Origin: Candidatus Aenigmatarchaeota archaeon
GTDB lineage: Archaea > Aenigmatarchaeota > Aenigmatarchaeia > CG10238-14 > SCSR01
DNA length: 16,469 bases
Assembly: GCA_030616125.1 (NCBI GenBank)
Contig: JAUWXZ010000004.1
Coordinates: 1 to 16,469, forward strand
Direction: 5' to 3'
Part shown: one piece after another, positions 6,225 through 14,013 of the stretch
How the letters are laid out: every line of letters starts with the position of its first letter
How positions within the stretch are numbered: position 1 is the stretch's first letter
Position numbers and translations under genes: made by a program
The notes under the pieces: model-generated
Told to the model about the DNA's origin: nothing
The model's input: only the letters and a program-made list of their open reading frames with translations
Databases searched by the model: none

Positions 6225-7447
6225 AATATGAAGATTATGTTAATTTGAAGTATGAACCCAAAGAAACCGATCTCATATGTGAGTTTTTTGTTGAACCCTT
6301 AGGTATAAGTTTAAAAGAAGCCGCTGGGGGTGTAGCAGCAGAAAGCTCAATAGGAACTTGGACAGAAACTACCACAACCAAACCATACGTTGAAGAATCT
6401 GCCGCAAAAGTTTTTGAGATAAATGGAAATAACATAAAAATTGCTTATCCCATTGAACTTTTTGAATCTGGAAATATGTCAAATATTCTGAGTAGTATAG
6501 CTGGAAATGTTTTCGGGATGAAAGACTTAAAAAATTTGAGACTTAATGATATCCATTTTCCTGCAGAGCTGATCCAAAGTTTTAGAGGACCAAAGTACGG
6601 TATTCAAGGGGTTAGAAAACTTTTGAAGATTCCAAAAAGACCTTTGGTTGGAACAATCGTCAAACCTAAGCTTGGATTAAAAACAGAAGATCATGTTAAA
6701 GTTGCTTATAGTGCATGGGTTGGTGGGTGCGACTTGGTGAAAGATGACGAGAACTTAAGTAATCAAAAATTTAATCCATTTGAAGAAAGACTTGTGAGGA
6801 CCCTAGAATTTAGAGATAGAGCTGAAAGAGAAACTGGTGAAAAAAAAGTTTATCTAATCAACATAAGTGCCAAAACAGATGAAATGATCAGACGAGCTCA
6901 ATTGGTTCAAGATCATGATGGAAGATATGCTATGATAGATGTTCTTACCGTTGGTTGGTCTGCCCTGCAAACTTTACGTGATCGGAATTTTAACCTCGTT
7001 CTACATGCCCACAGGGCAGGGCATGCCAGTTTTACCAAAAATTCCAAGCATGGTATTTCAATGAAAGTCATAGCAAAAATAGTAAGAATTGTTGGTTTTG
7101 ATCAGTTGCATGTTGGTGCTGGAGTGGGGAAAATGTTTGAAACTAAAAAAGAAGTTGTAGAAAATTGTAATGCATTAAGAAAAAAAATGAACGGAATAAA
7201 ACCAGTGTTTCCTGTAGCTTCTGGGGGCCTGCATCCCACATTAGTACCTGAGTTATTAAAAATATTTGGTACCGATGTTATCATTCAATCTGGAGGTGGT
7301 ATACATGGCAACCCACTGGGAACAACTGCCGGAACAAAGGCCATGAGACAGGCTATAGATAGTTCTTTAAAAAATATTCCGTTAAATGAATACGCTAAAA
7401 CACATAAAGAATTAAGGGTAGCTTTAGATAAATGGAGTTTGGAATGA
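6221..7447 (+). CDS. rbcL: Form III-type RuBisCO large subunit
   Basis: This enzyme carboxylates ribulose 1,5-bisphosphate to two 3-phosphoglycerate in the AMP pathway, not a Calvin cycle. All catalytic landmarks are present: GTIVKPKLGL (Lys148 and Lys150, matching spinach 175/177), GGCDLVKDDENL with the carbamylated Lys174 and metal ligands Asp176/Glu177, LHAHRAGHASFT (His264, Arg265, His268), HVGAGVGKM with loop-6 Lys304, and PVASGGLHP (Ser334). The phosphate-binding QSGGGIHGNPLG is also present. At 408 aa it is short against the usual 420-450. I cannot assign the III-b, III-c or II/III subtype from motifs alone. No small subunit or phosphoribulokinase gene is nearby. The start overlaps the isomerase stop. 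Confidence 0.96.
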   Translation: MKYEDYVNLKYEPKETDLICEFFVEPLGISLKEAAGGVAAESSIGTWTETTTTKPYVEESAAKVFEINGNNIKIAYPIELFESGNMSNILSSIAGNVFGMKDLKNLRLNDIHFPAELIQSFRGPKYGIQGVRKLLKIPKRPLVGTIVKPKLGLKTEDHVKVAYSAWVGGCDLVKDDENLSNQKFNPFEERLVRTLEFRDRAERETGEKKVYLINISAKTDEMIRRAQLVQDHDGRYAMIDVLTVGWSALQTLRDRNFNLVLHAHRAGHASFTKNSKHGISMKVIAKIVRIVGFDQLHVGAGVGKMFETKKEVVENCNALRKKMNGIKPVFPVASGGLHPTLVPELLKIFGTDVIIQSGGGIHGNPLGTTAGTKAMRQAIDSSLKNIPLNEYAKTHKELRVALDKWSLE

Positions 7448-7448
7448 G

Positions 7449-7730
7449 ATGAAACAAATGAAAAAAACAAGAATTATTTTGATAATTTTCATAGTTGCTA
7501 TTTTAGGTATATTAGCAATTTATTATAAAGTATTTTACCTCGAGAGGTGTGAATGGAAAATAGTCAACTGCTGTCCTGAAAATGCTGGAGCTCAATGGAA
7601 GTGCGTAGATAAATTAAGCTATAAACCAAAAATTGACTGCTCAAAAATTCAGGTTTTATGTCCACAATTTTACTCGCCAAAACCAGAATCGCCTTGTGTT
7701 TTTGAAAATGGAAGTTGTGTAGCCAAATGA
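7449..7730 (+). CDS. Small Cys-rich membrane-anchored exported protein inside the AMP operon
   Basis: I do not recognise the family. The 93-aa product has a basic N-terminus (MKQMKKTR), one membrane helix at about 9-26 (IILIIFIVAILGILAIYY), and an exported domain of about 65 residues. That domain has eight cysteines (34, 41, 42, 52, 64, 71, 83, 90), an even number that suits disulfides. Start ATG 7449 follows the rbcL stop by 1 nt; ATG 7458 is an alternative. Its stop overlaps the AMP phosphorylase start as ATGA, so it is embedded between two metabolic genes although it should face outside the cell. It resembles the envelope proteins encoded beyond 11459 in design more than its enzymatic neighbours. 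Confidence 0.7.
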   Translation: MKQMKKTRIILIIFIVAILGILAIYYKVFYLERCEWKIVNCCPENAGAQWKCVDKLSYKPKIDCSKIQVLCPQFYSPKPESPCVFENGSCVAK

Positions 7731-9271
7731 AGCTAAAAGTAAAATTCTTAGGTTTGGAAGCTGGAGGGAAATTAATAGTCATTCTAAATCAGGAAGATGC
7801 CGAAGATTTGGGAATCAGAAGTTTAGGGAGGGTTAGGCTTTGCTCAAGCCAGAAAGAATTAACTGCTATTGTAAATATCACAACTCGAGTTGTTCCTAAA
7901 GATTATGTGGGAATTTACGAAGAAGTTAGAGATTCTTTGGACTTAAAGAAAGATGCCGAATTAGAAGTTGAAGTTGCAAAATATCCTAGCTCTTTACAAC
8001 ACATAAAAAACAAACTGAAAGGGAAAAAATTAAGCTATGAAGAATTTTTTGAAATTGTTAAGGATGTTGTGGAAGGGAATTTGAGCGAAATAGAACTTGC
8101 ATCCTTCGTTACTGCATTGCATGATTTTGGCTTGGACCTGGATGAATCTACTAGCTTAACTTTAGCTATGGTTGAAACTGGAGAAAAATTGAAATTGAAT
8201 AAAAAAATTATATGTGATAAACATTCTTGTGGAGGAGCAGTTGGAGATAAGACTACTTTATTAGTTGTACCGATAATTGCCGCTGCAGGCTTAACCATAC
8301 CAAAAACTTCTTCTAGGGCCATAACAAGTGCTGGAGGAACTGCTGATAGGGCTGAAGTTTTAATGCCGGTTGATTTGGACTTAGAAGAGATGAAACGTGT
8401 AGTGGAAAAAACCAATGGTTGTATCGTTTGGGGTGGAACTCTACATTTAGCTCCGGCTGATGATGTTTTTATTCAAATCGAATATCCTCTGTCAATAGAT
8501 CCTTTATTATTGCCTTCAATTATGTCGAAGAAAAAAGCTGTCGGAGCAAATCATTTGGTTATAGATATCCCTTGTGGAAGAGGAACAAAAGTCAAGACAA
8601 TCGAAGATGCAGATTTATTGGCAAAAGATTTTATTGAATTGGGAAAAAAACTTGGTATAAACACTAGATGTGCAGTTACTTATGGAGAACAGCCTTTGGG
8701 TTATTCAATTGGACCAGCTTTGGAAGCAAGGGAAGCTTTAGAAGTTTTAACGAGGAGAAAAAATTTACCTGATTTAATAGATAAGGCCACAGATATAGCA
8801 GGAATTTTATTGGAAATGACTGGAAAAGTTGACGGAAAAAAATCAGCTTTAGAAATTTTAAAATCTGGTAAAGCAGAAGAAAAATTTAGAGAAATCATTT
8901 TTGAGCAAGGTGGCGATTCAGAAATCAAACCAGAAGAAATTGAAATTGGAGATTATGGCTTAGATATCCGATCAGAAAATTTTGGATTGGTTCTTTGGGT
9001 CAATAATTCTGGATTGACAGAGGTTACTAGGGCTGCTGGAGCTCCAAAAGATAAAAAAGCAGGAATTCAGCTTTACAAAAAAATTGGGAACCAAGTAAAA
9101 AAAGGTGAAAAATTATTTACAGTTTATTGTGAAAAAAGTAGAAAGCTTGAAAGGGTAAGAAAAGTTTTGGAAGAAGAAAAAATTATGGGAATTGGAAAAA
9201 GAATGGAAATGTTAATCCATGAAGTGAAAGAAATACCAGTATACAAAAAGACATTCATCTTGGAAAGATAA
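7727..9271 (+). CDS. deoA: AMP phosphorylase
   Basis: This enzyme phosphorolyses AMP (and often CMP/UMP) to the base and ribose 1,5-bisphosphate, the first step of the pathway completed by the two upstream enzymes. It has 514 aa. An N-terminal domain of about 85 residues, found in archaeal AMP phosphorylases and absent from bacterial thymidine phosphorylases, precedes the catalytic fold. That fold shows CDKHSCGGAVGDKTTLLV (163-180), PKTSSRAITSAGGTADRAEV, MSKKKAVGANHLVIDIPCGRG and YGEQPLGYSIGPALEAREAL. The C-terminal alpha/beta part ends with ENFGLVLWVNNSGLTEVTRA and a GIQLYKKIGNQVKKGEKLFT element. ATG 7727 overlaps the stop of the small gene upstream. The family's usual KHSIGG and AGTADTMEVL read KHSCGG and GGTADRAEVL here, a possible hint at altered base preference. 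Confidence 0.95.
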   Translation: MKLKVKFLGLEAGGKLIVILNQEDAEDLGIRSLGRVRLCSSQKELTAIVNITTRVVPKDYVGIYEEVRDSLDLKKDAELEVEVAKYPSSLQHIKNKLKGKKLSYEEFFEIVKDVVEGNLSEIELASFVTALHDFGLDLDESTSLTLAMVETGEKLKLNKKIICDKHSCGGAVGDKTTLLVVPIIAAAGLTIPKTSSRAITSAGGTADRAEVLMPVDLDLEEMKRVVEKTNGCIVWGGTLHLAPADDVFIQIEYPLSIDPLLLPSIMSKKKAVGANHLVIDIPCGRGTKVKTIEDADLLAKDFIELGKKLGINTRCAVTYGEQPLGYSIGPALEAREALEVLTRRKNLPDLIDKATDIAGILLEMTGKVDGKKSALEILKSGKAEEKFREIIFEQGGDSEIKPEEIEIGDYGLDIRSENFGLVLWVNNSGLTEVTRAAGAPKDKKAGIQLYKKIGNQVKKGEKLFTVYCEKSRKLERVRKVLEEEKIMGIGKRMEMLIHEVKEIPVYKKTFILER

Positions 9272-9288
9272 AAAAGAAGAAAGAGGGA

Positions 9289-9579
9289 TTATTTCCCTAA
9301 AACTAGTGTCATTGTAGAGACGTTTAGTTTTGTTTTGTCTTCTAGTTCTCTTTCTTCTGTTGCAATGTCTACACTTTTTATTTTTACATCTTGCAAGAAT
9401 CTTCTTCTCACAATTTCTGCTACATCCACAGCTCGACTTATGGCCTTGCCACGAGCCTTTATTAAAACGTCTGGCGCACCATTGGTGAACTGGGTTATCA
9501 CTGCCAGGACATATGCCATACTCGGTTTTCGTCCGATGTAGACCACATTGTCCTCGACCTTAGGTTTTTCTTCTGGCAT
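9289..9579 (-). CDS. albA: Alba nucleic-acid-binding chromatin protein
   Basis: Alba dimers coat DNA and RNA and are regulated by lysine acetylation in several archaea. The 96-aa product shows the complete family signature: VVYIGRKPSMAYVLAVITQF with the modifiable lysine in GRKP, IKARGKAISRAVDVAEIVRRRF, and the C-terminal strand pair VKIKSVDIATEE...STMTLVLG. I chose ATG 9577-9579 because a strong AGGAGG (9590-9595) lies 8 nt upstream. A GTG at 9586-9588 that would add three residues directly abuts that ribosome-binding site. The gene is convergent with AMP phosphorylase, 17 bp apart. This Shine-Dalgarno is the strongest in the window, as expected for an abundant protein. Confidence 0.96.
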   Translation of the reverse strand: MPEEKPKVEDNVVYIGRKPSMAYVLAVITQFTNGAPDVLIKARGKAISRAVDVAEIVRRRFLQDVKIKSVDIATEERELEDKTKLNVSTMTLVLGK

Positions 9580-9836
9580 TTGTTGCACCTCCTTTATTTT
9601 TCTGATATTTAAACAAACAATAATTTTAGGACTAAATTCTGAAAGTAATTCAAAAATTCTAAATTTTTAGATTCAAAGAAAATTCTTCTACTTACTGACT
9701 TTTCTTTTTTATGTATCATAGACATTCAATGTCCCTATCTCTGGTTTACTGAATTATTGATAATAATTATTCTAATTGAACATATTTAAAAGGTTTGTGT
9801 TTAATATTTTGAAAGGATAAATTTAAATTAGATAGT
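9580..9836. promoter_or_regulatory. Divergent intergenic region between alba and the 9837 gene
   Basis: This is the longest gene-free stretch (about 257 bp). For alba, AGGAGG lies at 9590-9595 and TTTAAATA (complement of 9605-9612) is a TATA-like box upstream of it. For the rightward gene, CATATTTAAAAG (9781-9792) and TTTAATATTTT (9800-9810) are TATA-like candidates. A perfect inverted repeat GACAT-TCA-ATGTC (9721-9733) sits near the middle and could be an operator or hairpin. I see no tRNA, and no box C/D pair that would make a guide RNA. Confidence 0.45.
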
Positions 9837-11444
9837 ATGGCTGAAAAACCTGAGAAGCCACTAGGACCAAAAGAGAAATTTCCATGCAAAAACTGTGGAA
9901 CTCCAATCACAGGATATCCATGCCCAGCTTGCAGTTGGGAACCAGAAAGAATAAAAAAGCCACCTACGACTAAAGAGAAATTTATTGGTACGATAAAAAA
10001 ACCACAGTTTTGGGGAGGTTTTGCCATTGCGTTCATTCTTTCACTTCTCACACTCCAACCACTCTTGGATCTTCTTGGTGTATCAGCACTTACATGGGGG
10101 CTAACTCCAGGTTTAGCTCTAGTTATAGGATGGTTATTTGGTACAATGGGTGCAACTCTCACACTTGAGCAATTTGGAATATCTATTATTTTTGGTTTTA
10201 TTTTGGCTTTAGCCATTTATTTCTCCGTATCTTTCATGCCGGTTCTTGGTTCATATTTCAGTTTACTCCCATACGGAGGTATACCACTTATATTTTTAAT
10301 TGGGTTTGGTTTGGATCATGTTTTGGCAAAAATGACAAAAAGTCCTAAATGGCATTTTATTGGGATTATCGCAATTGTAGTTGTAATATTTATTATACAG
10401 GTTGGTGTTATACCTAAAGTCATGGCCCTCATTCCTGGGGGAAAGGCATATGTATGCTATTTGGAATGCAAATCTACAAGTTTAGATCCAAGATTAAGTC
10501 CTGCTGGTATAGATGAACTTTGTAGGAAAAAATGTTATGGAATGGAAACTAAAAAAATTGGCTGTACTGATTGCCTGACTTTTGGAGCAGAACCTACCAT
10601 GCTTCCAGCAAAGGGAGCTGCACCAGAAAGAATTTATATAACCTTAGACATGTCAGAGGACACAAGTCTTCCAGCTAAGGGAATAGAAGTAAACATTATG
10701 AGTGATGACTATCCAGAGGATGAATATCCAGAGGGAAAACCTGCAGAAATTAAAAATATGGGAGTTTTATGTCAAGATGATAAATGTGAACTAAGACCTG
10801 GAGATAGTGTTAGATTACTTGCAGAATTTGATGGGGAAGAAGGCGTCCCCTGTAAATCTACTTTTGATTATGAAGTCAATGTGAATTACACATATAATGT
10901 TTCAGGGACTTTGAAAATTACAACAAGAAAAGAAGGATATCCAACTGGAGGTTTTATTGGAATTCCTGGAACCACTGAAGAAGAAAGATCAACAACAAGC
11001 GCTGGTCCTGTAAATTTTAAAATTGGATCAGATGCTATTGAAGGAGAATATATAGTTGGCATAGTCGATACCGCTTATATAACACTGCAATTGGAAAATG
11101 TTGTAGACGGTGAAGCAATGATAAACAATATGGCTATAACACAACTGCCCCCAGGTGATAAACCAGCTAAAGAATTGGATTGCTCAGAGATATGTAAGGA
11201 GGGTATAATTTGTAAACCAGAAAAAGATGTTAAGGGAACTATCATAGGTTATGAAAAAATCGAGGGTGTAATCGAAAAGTTGAAAAAAGATTCAAGTACT
11301 TTTTTCCTCTGCAAATTTACTTTGCCAACAAAACAAGAAGTTGAAAATTCTTTAACCTATACATTTATAGCAACAGCAGAATACAAGTTTGTAAAAACAA
11401 GCGAATACAGCATAGCAGTTGACACTGAATATTGTGAAGAGTAA
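9837..11444 (+). CDS. Zinc-ribbon, polytopic membrane protein with a large exported C-terminal domain
   Basis: I do not recognise the family. Residues 1-40 hold a zinc-ribbon-like module with paired cysteines 17/20 (CKNC) and 29/32 (CPAC), presumably cytoplasmic. About 58-195 contain five or six hydrophobic helices (WGGFAIAFILSLLTLQPLLD, LALVIGWLFGTMG, GISIIFGFILALAIYFSV, GGIPLIFLIGFGL, FIGIIAIVVVIFIIQVGVIP). The remaining 340 residues look exported and beta-rich, opening with a Cys-rich patch (YVCYLECKS...LCRKKCYG...GCTDC) and continuing with Asp/Glu-rich, Ig-like strand patterns. A membrane-anchored envelope or sensor protein is possible, but no catalytic motif is visible. It is monocistronic, ending 14 bp from the convergent gene at 11459. 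No Shine-Dalgarno is seen near ATG 9837. Confidence 0.78.
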   Translation: MAEKPEKPLGPKEKFPCKNCGTPITGYPCPACSWEPERIKKPPTTKEKFIGTIKKPQFWGGFAIAFILSLLTLQPLLDLLGVSALTWGLTPGLALVIGWLFGTMGATLTLEQFGISIIFGFILALAIYFSVSFMPVLGSYFSLLPYGGIPLIFLIGFGLDHVLAKMTKSPKWHFIGIIAIVVVIFIIQVGVIPKVMALIPGGKAYVCYLECKSTSLDPRLSPAGIDELCRKKCYGMETKKIGCTDCLTFGAEPTMLPAKGAAPERIYITLDMSEDTSLPAKGIEVNIMSDDYPEDEYPEGKPAEIKNMGVLCQDDKCELRPGDSVRLLAEFDGEEGVPCKSTFDYEVNVNYTYNVSGTLKITTRKEGYPTGGFIGIPGTTEEERSTTSAGPVNFKIGSDAIEGEYIVGIVDTAYITLQLENVVDGEAMINNMAITQLPPGDKPAKELDCSEICKEGIICKPEKDVKGTIIGYEKIEGVIEKLKKDSSTFFLCKFTLPTKQEVENSLTYTFIATAEYKFVKTSEYSIAVDTEYCEE

Positions 11445-11458
11445 TATTCAGTTGAGAT

Positions 11459-12724
11459 TTAATTACATACGTCAGCATTACCAGTCTTTACCAGATACAC
11501 CAAACCTAAATGATCTTCTGTAACTTTTGTTCCGTCATATACTGGGAATTTATTTGAGATATCGTCCATCTCAACTTTTACTTCTACTTTAATAGAACAG
11601 CTGAATGTTTCTGTTTCTTCTGTGGTTTGGGTACAGCCAGGAACATCGCAACCTGCATCTTCCGAACAACCATGAGTTCCACCTGCACAGCCAGCTTCTT
11701 CTTGATATGTACAAGACTTTGTGCAGCCCTGAGGAACAATGCAGCGCCTCTCAGCATAATAACAAATATACTCTTCTCTACATATCCTAGAAACATCATC
11801 CCAAAAACAACATAGATCATATCCGCATTCTCCCCAACTAAGCCCGCTACAGCTATATTCAGGATAACAAACACCTCCCGATAGCAAAAAACAACCACTG
11901 CCTAAGCTACATTCATTGGTAGATAATTGATCACAATCATAAGTACCTGAACATACGGGCCGGGTTTCAGTTTTTTTGGTCCAATCTACCTGAATGTTTT
12001 GAATTTCTAAGTTAATTTCAATTTTTTCATTTTCATGGGCTGTGTTAAATTCTTCTTCAACTTCTTGCACTTTGTTTTCTACGTTAGTTTGTGTACATTC
12101 GCTTTCTGTAAAGCTTGAATCCCTTATTTTATTTCCTATAGGATCATTTTCAACAAAATCATTTGTTAGATCAAGAACTTTTCCTAGTTTTGTGTAAAGT
12201 GTTGCACTTGGTATAAAATTGCGAATTATGTTTATTTTTTCATCTTTAAACTCAAATCCTATTTCATCAAATTCTGTAGATATGCTATTATCTTCCCAAT
12301 AAATTCTAGCCTCTCCTAAGTCAGAGTTCGGTATATTAATTTCAGCTTTTTTTGAATTGGCAAACTTTTTGTACTCTGATAGGTAGATATTTGCATAATT
12401 CTCAGTTTTTTCTTTAATTTCTTCGATAAAAATATCATTGTCTGGTACTGAAACGTGTGAACAATCCTGCCAAATTTCATCGCTATTGTCCTTTATATCA
12501 TAGCATGCTTGCAAAAGCGATAACTCTACAGCACTTTTGAATGACCTAACATAAGTTTCAATTTTGTCAGACTTCATTAGAGCCGAGGTCTCAAACAAAA
12601 ATCTTCTTTCAATCATCTCTTTTCTAAAGTAAGTACTATAGAAAAAAGCTTGAAAAATAAGCATTGCCGCTAGGGCAATTAATAAAATTCCCAAACCGCC
12701 AATTCCTTTTTTCATTTTAATCAC
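11459..12724 (-). CDS. Prepilin-like exported protein with an 18-cysteine insert
   Basis: I do not recognise a named family. The N-terminus MIKMKKGIGGLGILLIALAAML resembles an archaeal class III (prepilin) signal: a basic KKG cut site, then a hydrophobic helix. A helical segment follows (ERRFLFETSALM... to about 130), as in pilin-like stalks. Residues 258-364 hold 18 cysteines in 107 residues, including CC at 305-306, in an irregular C-x5-7-C spacing suited to a disulfide-rich knot. An ordinary beta region closes the protein. The GTG start at 12722-12724 overlaps the upstream stop as GTGA; ATG 12713-12715 (418 aa) is an alternative preceded by GTGAT. It is the last gene of a four-gene overlapping set, and processing by a prepilin peptidase is inferred only. 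Confidence 0.75.
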   Translation of the reverse strand: MIKMKKGIGGLGILLIALAAMLIFQAFFYSTYFRKEMIERRFLFETSALMKSDKIETYVRSFKSAVELSLLQACYDIKDNSDEIWQDCSHVSVPDNDIFIEEIKEKTENYANIYLSEYKKFANSKKAEINIPNSDLGEARIYWEDNSISTEFDEIGFEFKDEKINIIRNFIPSATLYTKLGKVLDLTNDFVENDPIGNKIRDSSFTESECTQTNVENKVQEVEEEFNTAHENEKIEINLEIQNIQVDWTKKTETRPVCSGTYDCDQLSTNECSLGSGCFLLSGGVCYPEYSCSGLSWGECGYDLCCFWDDVSRICREEYICYYAERRCIVPQGCTKSCTYQEEAGCAGGTHGCSEDAGCDVPGCTQTTEETETFSCSIKVEVKVEMDDISNKFPVYDGTKVTEDHLGLVYLVKTGNADVCN

Positions 12725-13200
12725 TGGGGTATAAGAGTTGAATAGTTAAGTTCTATCACATTAGGAATTTCACCAACAATTGGCAAAGGATATTCTCCCA
12801 TAATTTTCATCACTTTTATCCGTTCACGCGTTCCAGTTGGATAAATAATGTACCAATTGCCATTTTCCACAATTACACTAGCATTTTCCCTGACAATGTT
12901 TGTACTACCAAAACTAAGTTTATAGTAATAAACTTTCCCAAACCACTTGTCCAGAATTTCTCTTAGATTTTCTTTTAAACTATTATCACCATAATAAATT
13001 TTGTTTAAAGCAACTACGGAACTGTCACCATTCATGTTAATAGAAAATAAAGCTAGGGGTATGTCATATTGCTTGCCCCATAAATAATATTCAGCAACAG
13101 TAAGCTTGACATGATATTTAAACGTAACGAAGAAAACCAAAATACTAAGGATTAGAAAAATAATTATAGCCCATTTAGCAACTATAGCTGCCCAAAACAT
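12721..13200 (-). CDS. Single-pass membrane-anchored exported protein
   Basis: I do not recognise the family. The 159 aa comprise one N-terminal membrane helix at about 4-26 (AAIVAKWAIIIFLILSILVFFV) and a soluble domain rich in Tyr, Asn and beta-forming residues (GKVYYYKLSFGSTN, NGNWYIIYPTGTRERIKVMK). It has no cysteines, unlike its operon neighbours. The ATG follows the upstream gene's TAA directly, with no gap, and its own stop overlaps the next gene's start. This position makes it likely that it acts together with the other three anchored products of the set. Confidence 0.7.
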   Translation of the reverse strand: MFWAAIVAKWAIIIFLILSILVFFVTFKYHVKLTVAEYYLWGKQYDIPLALFSINMNGDSSVVALNKIYYGDNSLKENLREILDKWFGKVYYYKLSFGSTNIVRENASVIVENGNWYIIYPTGTRERIKVMKIMGEYPLPIVGEIPNVIELNYSTLIPQ

Positions 13201-14013
13201 TTAACTCACCGGCACAGTAATATTAATTTCATCTGGATTTGCACTAACAGTAATAACATTACAATTTCCTGGTAGATTGCACTTAACAGAACCTTCTAGT
13301 TTTTTACAAGGTTGGTCAAGTATACATTCACCAGGGCATATTTTGATTTCTGGATAAGACTTATAAGGAAAACTTTTGCAAATCTCTGAATCTCCAATTT
13401 TCATGCAGATAGTGATATCAGAGCTTTTTGTAAATTTAATATGGTCAATCTCTTTCCCTATTCGTATATCTTTTATTATCTCGGTATCTGTTCCTTTTCT
13501 AATTCTTAATGACGCTTGGGACGTCCAAAAAGCTAATTCAGACAAGGGTGTTCTCATTAAGATTAAATTAGCTATGCCTGGATCATAGGTATGGTCTCCA
13601 TAATAAATTGAAACTGGCATTTCTGAATAAGTTTTTATTTTCTGGTAATCGAAGTAGCATTCTGAGCTTGAGTCAAAGATTAATTTCCCAGTTTTCCATT
13701 CATTTTTATTTTCCAGGTCATACACAGATAGGTTATAATCATATTCTAAAAGTTCACAAGAATCTTCCCACTCTTTTTTTATACTACCACTTAAATAGTT
13801 ATCCATCTTATCACTATCAAGAATCAATTTTTCTTTCACGATTGGGCTACTCGTAAGAATTAATTGCAACAAATTTGTTGAGTGCCTTGTTGCATCAACT
13901 GAAAAAGACTCAACTCTCAAATCAAGATATTTGCCTATGACAAAAAAAATAACAGCTAACATCAAAGCATAGGAAATAATTGTACTAAGAATTTTAGTTA
14001 AACTTGTTCTCAT
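13201..14013 (-). CDS. Single-pass exported protein with a C-terminal Cys cluster
   Basis: I do not recognise the family. The 270-aa product has an N-terminal helix at about 9-28 (LSTIISYALMLAVIFFVIGKY) followed by a mostly beta exported domain. Residues about 225-255 hold a tight cluster (KICPGECILDQPCK...VKCNLPGNCN) with six cysteines, plus two more just upstream (TICMKIGDSEICKS). The ATG overlaps the stop of the gene upstream (ATGA), and its TAA abuts the next ATG. The mix of a pilin-like N-terminal helix and a globular domain resembles minor pilins in layout, but no sequence motif proves this. Confidence 0.72.
   Translation of the reverse strand: MRTSLTKILSTIISYALMLAVIFFVIGKYLDLRVESFSVDATRHSTNLLQLILTSSPIVKEKLILDSDKMDNYLSGSIKKEWEDSCELLEYDYNLSVYDLENKNEWKTGKLIFDSSSECYFDYQKIKTYSEMPVSIYYGDHTYDPGIANLILMRTPLSELAFWTSQASLRIRKGTDTEIIKDIRIGKEIDHIKFTKSSDITICMKIGDSEICKSFPYKSYPEIKICPGECILDQPCKKLEGSVKCNLPGNCNVITVSANPDEINITVPVS

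Noticed and set aside
8035..8415. Antisense open frame inside AMP phosphorylase (and similar ones in top6B, rbcL, the isomerase gene and the minus-strand cluster)
   Set aside because: Low-complexity mirror translations of well-supported genes, with no start signals or recognisable domains.
9580..9588. GTG start for Alba three codons upstream
   Set aside because: The GTG directly abuts the AGGAGG Shine-Dalgarno that serves ATG 9579.
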